From assembly GCA_022709905.1 (NCBI GenBank), contig JAKLHY010000050.1, positions 1-56,580 of the forward strand: DNA of 56,580 nucleotides, in the 5' to 3' direction. This document shows, piece after piece, positions 52,566 to 56,580 of this stretch; position 1 is the stretch's first letter; every line of letters begins with the position of its first letter. The notes under the pieces were generated by a model that worked only from the letters and a program-made list of their open reading frames with translations, was not told where the DNA came from and did not search any database. Source of the stretch: Verrucomicrobiota bacterium. GTDB taxonomy: Bacteria; Verrucomicrobiota; Verrucomicrobiia; Limisphaerales; UBA1319. The position numbers were made by a program, and so were the translations under genes.

Positions 52566-53798
52566 ATGAAACGCATCGCCCCCATTCTTTTGTCGATAAG
52601 TATGCTGGCAGAGTCTGCCGCTTTATCCACGACCAACACCGGCACCAGGCTTGGTCAGACCCTTGTAGAGCTTCGCCAGAAGTACAATATCGTGGGCCTA
52701 AGCGTGGCCGGACTCCACCGGGGACGGCTGGTCTGGCAGACCAACTTGGGCTTCGCCAATTTGGAGCGTCAGGAGCCCGTGACCGACCGCACCAAGTTCC
52801 GAATCGCTTCGGTCTCCAAGTTGATTACCGCCGTTGCGTTAATGCAGTTGTGGGAAGCAGGCAGATTTCAGTTGGATGATTCCATCAGTGATTATCTGGG
52901 TTTTCCGATCGCCAATCCGCATCACCCGGACAAGGCGATCACCTTCCGGCATCTGCTCACACACACAGCGGGCTTCGCGGACGGGCAAGCGTACGACGAT
53001 TTCCTGGCGCAAGCCTCCAATGAGATCAGCCTGCGGGAACTCCTGTGTCCCGGCGGGCGATTCTACCGGGACGGCGCCGTTTACGCCGCCCATGCCCCGG
53101 GTGGGAATTACTGCTACTCGAACCTCGGATTTGCCCTGGCCGGAACGCTGGTCGAGAAGATCAGCGGCGATCGGTTTGATCTGTATTGCGCCAGCCACCT
53201 ATTCAAGCCGCTGGGAATGAACGCCAGCTTCAACCCCGCCACCCTTCCCGCTCCCATTGAAATCGCGACGCTCTACCGGTTCACCGACAACAAGTGGATC
53301 CCGCAATTCGACAATTATCAGGGCAAAGTCCCGACCAACCGCCTTGGCGTCAGCTACGGGATCGGCCGCAACGCGCTCCCCTGCGCGCCTCAAGGCGGAC
53401 TGCGCGCCAACGTCGGTGACCTGGCGCGGTTCGCCGAGGTCTTCGCCCGTCGCGGACAGAACGAGAGTGACGGGGTTCTGAAATCTGCCACCATCGCGCT
53501 GATGCTCGGCCGGGACGAACAAGGCGGCACATCCCAAGCGACGCTCGCCTTCCAACGCCATACGAATCTCGTGAAGGGCGAAACCTGGATTGGCCACACC
53601 GGGAGCGCTTACGGCCTTTACAGCCTGTTGTTCTTCCAGGAAGACGGACCGCACGGCGTCATCCTCCTCACCAACGGCTCGCGCCCCGGCGAGGAGCATG
53701 ACGGGTTCAGCCCCATGGAACGGGAGATCGTCCATGCCGTGCACGCCGGCCTAACGGCACGGGAGAAAGAATCCGACTTAGGACCCGTTGAACCATGA
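52566..53798 (+). CDS. Exported serine hydrolase, beta-lactamase/class C-like family
   Basis: The 410 residues start with a signal peptide (ILLSISMLAESAALS) and then show the serine beta-lactamase-like fold: SVSK (SxxK, Ser nucleophile, about residue 82) in FRIASVSKLITAVAL, YSN (YxN) in GGNYCYSNLGFALAG and HTG in WIGHTGSAYG. Relatives include esterases, D-aminopeptidases and carboxypeptidases; real beta-lactamase activity should not be assumed. LRHLLTHTAGF-like text (FRHLLTHTAGF) is the usual family signature. It sits among exported sugar-related genes. Confidence 0.88.
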   Translation: MKRIAPILLSISMLAESAALSTTNTGTRLGQTLVELRQKYNIVGLSVAGLHRGRLVWQTNLGFANLERQEPVTDRTKFRIASVSKLITAVALMQLWEAGRFQLDDSISDYLGFPIANPHHPDKAITFRHLLTHTAGFADGQAYDDFLAQASNEISLRELLCPGGRFYRDGAVYAAHAPGGNYCYSNLGFALAGTLVEKISGDRFDLYCASHLFKPLGMNASFNPATLPAPIEIATLYRFTDNKWIPQFDNYQGKVPTNRLGVSYGIGRNALPCAPQGGLRANVGDLARFAEVFARRGQNESDGVLKSATIALMLGRDEQGGTSQATLAFQRHTNLVKGETWIGHTGSAYGLYSLLFFQEDGPHGVILLTNGSRPGEEHDGFSPMEREIVHAVHAGLTAREKESDLGPVEP

Positions 53799-54007
53799 TC
53801 ATTCATCCTAGCATCCCCATAGAATCGAAGCCCCCAATCGACGCCAATGCGTCAGCGGTTGCTGGGACCTCGGCAAGTCTGTGCCGGGAGATCCGGCGGC
53901 GTTGCCTCCGACTCCCGTGGACCGCTCTAGTCGCGCTGGCTTTGCCGATCCAGCCAGCCGTAATGGCGGGTGCTGCGTGATCTGGGAGTCTCACCCTAAA
54001 CTCAACT

Positions 54008-55309
54008 ATGCGTATGATGACATCAAACCCCGTTCTTACCCGTCGCCGGTTTCTTGGCACGCTTACGGCAGCCACCACCGGCGCAACCTTGCTGCCGTGC
54101 CACATCGGGCGCGGGGCTAGCTCGAAAGCTTCGCCAGGCGAATGGCCTTCCACTGACCCCTTCTGGTATCGGCTCCAGCCGGCAGGCCGCTACATCGATT
54201 CGCAGCGCGGGAAGAAGGCGTTCGCTTACGCGGACGGGAGGATCTTCCTCTCGAAAGACAATGGTCGCACTTGGCCGCGCAGCCTGGCGTTTCCTGACGC
54301 CCAGCGGATTACGTTCAGCCACATCCTCAATAACGGAAACATCGTCTTCGCCACGAGCTCCAAGCTTTACCTTAGCGCCGACAATCTCAAGAGTTACCGG
54401 GAGATCACCGTCAAGGCCCCGGATGGATCGGATTACCTCCCGCATACGCCCCGCAATCCAGAGAATCCCGGCTGGTATTTCCACACGCTGCCCGGCGAGG
54501 TCTCCTGGGAGGTGAACGGCCGGGAAATGATGGTGTGGGGAAATTACTGTAACGTCTCGGGCGGCGCCACGCCGGTCAACATCTACTACTCGACCGACAG
54601 CGGGCGAACCGTGAAGATCGCGTATGCCTTCGGCCAGAATCCATTCTTTGGCGATGACGGATCGGCCGGCGGAGGCAAGGGCGGCAAGCTGCTGGGCAAC
54701 CCCAACAACCCAGTGCTCGCTCGCCATGTTCATACGGTCGCCTACAACCCTGTCGAAGGCGCCTTCTACGCTTGCACGGGCGACATTAACCGTGGGGCCG
54801 GGCTCGAGTGCCACTGGCTCAGAGGCACCTACGACCCAAAGAAGGACCAGTGGCAGTGGAAGGTCCTCGTGTCAGCGGACTCGAACTCGCGTTACAAGTC
54901 GGGCGGCATCCAGTTCGTGGGCGGCAAATGCTACTGGATCAGCGACGCGAACGCGTTCAGGCCGTGGAACGAAGGCGACTACGACCGTGGGATCTTCTGT
55001 TGCGACTCCGCCGATATCCCGCATCCCGAAAAACACACCCTGCTGTATAATCCCAAGGTCGAGTCGGGCAACATGATCATCCAGGACGGCTTCATCCTGG
55101 CATCGCACTGCTGCCCGGCCTCGCCTATGAACACCGGCTTCATCGTTTCCACAGATCTGGGCAAGACTTGGGCACAATGGGACCTCAAGGAGCTTGGCAA
55201 GCGCTCGCCCACTCGCTTCCACGCGAAGAACAGCGACGGCTGGTTCCGTGTGGACCTGAGATCGGGCTGGATCGATCGTGCCGAGGTGTTATTCATCAAA
55301 CCGAAGTGA
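54008..55309 (+). CDS. Tat-exported sialidase/BNR-like protein
   Basis: The 433-residue protein has a twin-arginine signal (TRRRFLGTLTAATTGATLLP, residues about 11-30). The body contains Asp-box-like blade ends (IFLSKDNGRTW, IYYSTDSGRTV, FIVSTDLGKTWAQW) spaced along the sequence, as in six-bladed sialidase-like propellers. The catalytic Arg triad of true sialidases is not clear, so the activity is open. The next gene starts 11 bases after its stop and is also Tat-exported, so the two form an operon. No strong Shine-Dalgarno run before ATG 54008. Confidence 0.78.
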   Translation: MRMMTSNPVLTRRRFLGTLTAATTGATLLPCHIGRGASSKASPGEWPSTDPFWYRLQPAGRYIDSQRGKKAFAYADGRIFLSKDNGRTWPRSLAFPDAQRITFSHILNNGNIVFATSSKLYLSADNLKSYREITVKAPDGSDYLPHTPRNPENPGWYFHTLPGEVSWEVNGREMMVWGNYCNVSGGATPVNIYYSTDSGRTVKIAYAFGQNPFFGDDGSAGGGKGGKLLGNPNNPVLARHVHTVAYNPVEGAFYACTGDINRGAGLECHWLRGTYDPKKDQWQWKVLVSADSNSRYKSGGIQFVGGKCYWISDANAFRPWNEGDYDRGIFCCDSADIPHPEKHTLLYNPKVESGNMIIQDGFILASHCCPASPMNTGFIVSTDLGKTWAQWDLKELGKRSPTRFHAKNSDGWFRVDLRSGWIDRAEVLFIKPK

Positions 55310-55319
55310 GGGGAATCCA

Positions 55320-56393
55320 ATGATCAGGGAATGCGATTATTCTGTCTCCCGCCGGCAATTTCTTGCGCGCACGTCGAGCGCGGTCATCGCCGGCACGTTG
55401 GCGTCGCCCATGGGCTTGCCGTCCGTCCTTGGAGCGGCCGGGTCCGGCCCAAAAATCCGGCTGGGTCTTATCTCGGCGGCAACCTACGGCTACATGGGTG
55501 CGCCGCGCATTCAAGGGTCGAATCACGGCACGGCCTTCTCGACCTGTTGCAACGGCTATGACGAGGCCAAACGCAAGCAGTTTCAGGGAACCTTCGTCGC
55601 GGCCAGGAAACGCGTCGAAGGCGCGCAGGTGGTCAAGATCTGGGATCCCGTGAAGTCGGCGGCGGAGCGGCTGGCGGACGTGTGTAGTATTCCGACAGTC
55701 TGCGACACCGCCGAGGAGTGTTCTGAGGACGTGGATGCGGTGGCTATCCCGGACGATGGCACCGGCGAGCAGTGGAAATTTGCGCTCACACCATTGCGCA
55801 AGGGCGTTCCGACGTTCTGCGACAAGCCTCTGGCCATGACGGCCAGAAAGGCAAAGGAAGTCGCCGAGGTCGCGCGCCAGGCCGGCACACCGTTCATGTC
55901 TGCCAGCGCGCTTCGGTTCCTGCCAGACGTGCTCGCACTGGTCCGGGAAGCGCCATCCTTGGGTGCCATCCATCTGGCCACGGCCGTCTGCGGCAATGAA
56001 CTGGTCTATTACGGCATCCATGCGCTCGAGATGGTCTACGCGGTTCTCGGTCGTGGCGCCGTCTCCTGCCTGAATATTGGCCAGCCCGGCCGTAATATCG
56101 TCCGCGTTCGGTTCGCGGACGGACGCGATCTGATGCTGATGGTCGCAGAGCCGCAATGGATGCGTGGCGGCTACCAGATCAACCTTTATGGGGCCAACGG
56201 TTGGAAATCCCTCACACCCAACCTTGACGAACTCTACTGGTACTTGCTCGAGAAGTTTCTCGAACTGGTCCGCACGAAAAAGGAAACCGTGCCGATCGAG
56301 GAAGAAGTCGAGGTCATCGCAGTCCTCGAGGCTGGCAAACGATCGCTCGTCGAGAGGCGCGAAGTAACCGTGGCGGAGGTGTTGGAAACTTGA
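55320..56393 (+). CDS. Tat-exported Gfo/Idh/MocA family oxidoreductase
   Basis: ATG 55320, preceded by GAGGGGAA, gives 357 residues with a Tat signal (SRRQFLARTSSAVIAGTLAS). The N-terminal Rossmann part holds IRLGLISAATYG, DAVAIPDDG and the family motif CDKPLAMTARKA (EKP-type loop with Asp). The second half fits the C-terminal sheet domain, with YGIHALEMVYAVLG carrying a His candidate for catalysis. Family members oxidise or rearrange sugars using a bound NAD(P). Periplasmic Tat-exported versions are frequent in Planctomycetes and Verrucomicrobiota beside sugar-degrading genes. Co-operonic with the sialidase-like gene. Confidence 0.88.
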   Translation: MIRECDYSVSRRQFLARTSSAVIAGTLASPMGLPSVLGAAGSGPKIRLGLISAATYGYMGAPRIQGSNHGTAFSTCCNGYDEAKRKQFQGTFVAARKRVEGAQVVKIWDPVKSAAERLADVCSIPTVCDTAEECSEDVDAVAIPDDGTGEQWKFALTPLRKGVPTFCDKPLAMTARKAKEVAEVARQAGTPFMSASALRFLPDVLALVREAPSLGAIHLATAVCGNELVYYGIHALEMVYAVLGRGAVSCLNIGQPGRNIVRVRFADGRDLMLMVAEPQWMRGGYQINLYGANGWKSLTPNLDELYWYLLEKFLELVRTKKETVPIEEEVEVIAVLEAGKRSLVERREVTVAEVLET

Positions 56394-56505
56394 TCGCCGC
56401 GATCAAGGACTTGCGTTCGGTGGCTGTCGTGTGTCCAGGCGGCGAACTGCCACGATCCTGCGGTCCGTTCCGGCTAGTGCGCTACACGCACTTCCTCCTG
56501 CGCAA

Positions 56506-56526
56506 CTAGCCTGCTCTGCAGGCTAG
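56506..56526. terminator. 9-bp hairpin downstream of the Gfo/Idh/MocA gene
   Basis: CTAGCCTGC at 56506-56514 pairs perfectly with 56518-56526 across a three-base loop. It lies about 110 bases after the stop at 56393. There is no T-run right after it, so a factor-independent terminator is only possible, not sure. The remainder of 56394-56580 shows nothing I recognise. Confidence 0.35.
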
Positions 56527-56580
56527 AAGTCTTAACAAAAGAGTCAAGTTTTGGTTCGACCTTAGTTCTTGGAGGAATCG

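Noticed and set aside
53795..53980. 61-codon frame overlapping the serine hydrolase stop by ATGA
   Set aside because: It has a hydrophobic patch (TALVALALPIQPAVMAGAA) like a signal peptide but stops at once and has no mature part or ribosome binding site. At most it is another orphan signal remnant.

Overview
The window looks like chromosomal DNA of a Verrucomicrobiota-type bacterium, probably near Limisphaerales/Pedosphaera. This is inference from style. It holds many secreted proteins with Ig-like domains built on a YQWQFNG core, a giant protein of delta-60 and PQQ propeller repeats, Tat-exported carbohydrate proteins, beta-helix and NHL secreted proteins, and a plus-strand rpoN/def/pepP/parB housekeeping neighbourhood. 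No rRNA, tRNA or CRISPR array was recognised. All calls come from reading the sequence and its translations; no database was searched.

Left part (1-21.4 kb) is mostly ordinary chromosome. It opens with the 5' end of a secreted repeat protein on the minus strand. Next comes a tight operon for a Tat-exported molybdenum hydroxylase of the PaoABC kind: XdhC-like factor, MocA-like nucleotidyltransferase, 2Fe-2S subunit, Mo subunit, FAD subunit with extra cysteines, and a small Cys-rich protein. A minus-strand pair of secreted proteins (NHL propeller and beta-helix) follows. The housekeeping block holds riboflavin synthase, a flavin reductase, a PilT-like ATPase with two small genes, ParB, a PfkB-type kinase, peptide deformylase, sigma-54, a WalJ-like MBL hydrolase, an M24 aminopeptidase and a YugP-like metallopeptidase.

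Middle part (21.6-36.1 kb) is a defence/accessory island. A TOTE-type primase-helicase-nuclease fusion and an HTH/PIN toxin-antitoxin pair precede a complete Wadjet operon, jetA-jetB-jetC-jetD, with ATGA overlaps. This segment lies between two same-strand, independently frameshifted copies of a small CcbP-like calcium-binding gene. A 29-bp near-identical direct repeat also brackets the Wadjet operon. To the right lie a tiny lipoprotein gene and a REP-associated tyrosine transposase (RAYT) element with inverted ends.

Right part (36.1-56.6 kb) is a decaying, rearranged region of secreted-protein genes. It has a gene tail cut at the RAYT element, a signal peptide joined out of frame to a foreign C-terminus, a glycosidase-like gene broken by an amber codon, a frameshifted TlpA-like gene and IS4 fragments in both orientations. 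A 2583-residue secreted protein with four propellers (7, 8, 7 and 7 blades) and five Ig-like domains lies between two direct copies of a block. That block carries an IS4 tail plus a signal-peptide start; only the right copy still leads into a full gene. The window ends with carbohydrate-related secreted proteins: a propeller protein, a serine hydrolase, a Tat-exported sialidase-like protein and a Tat-exported Gfo/Idh/MocA oxidoreductase.
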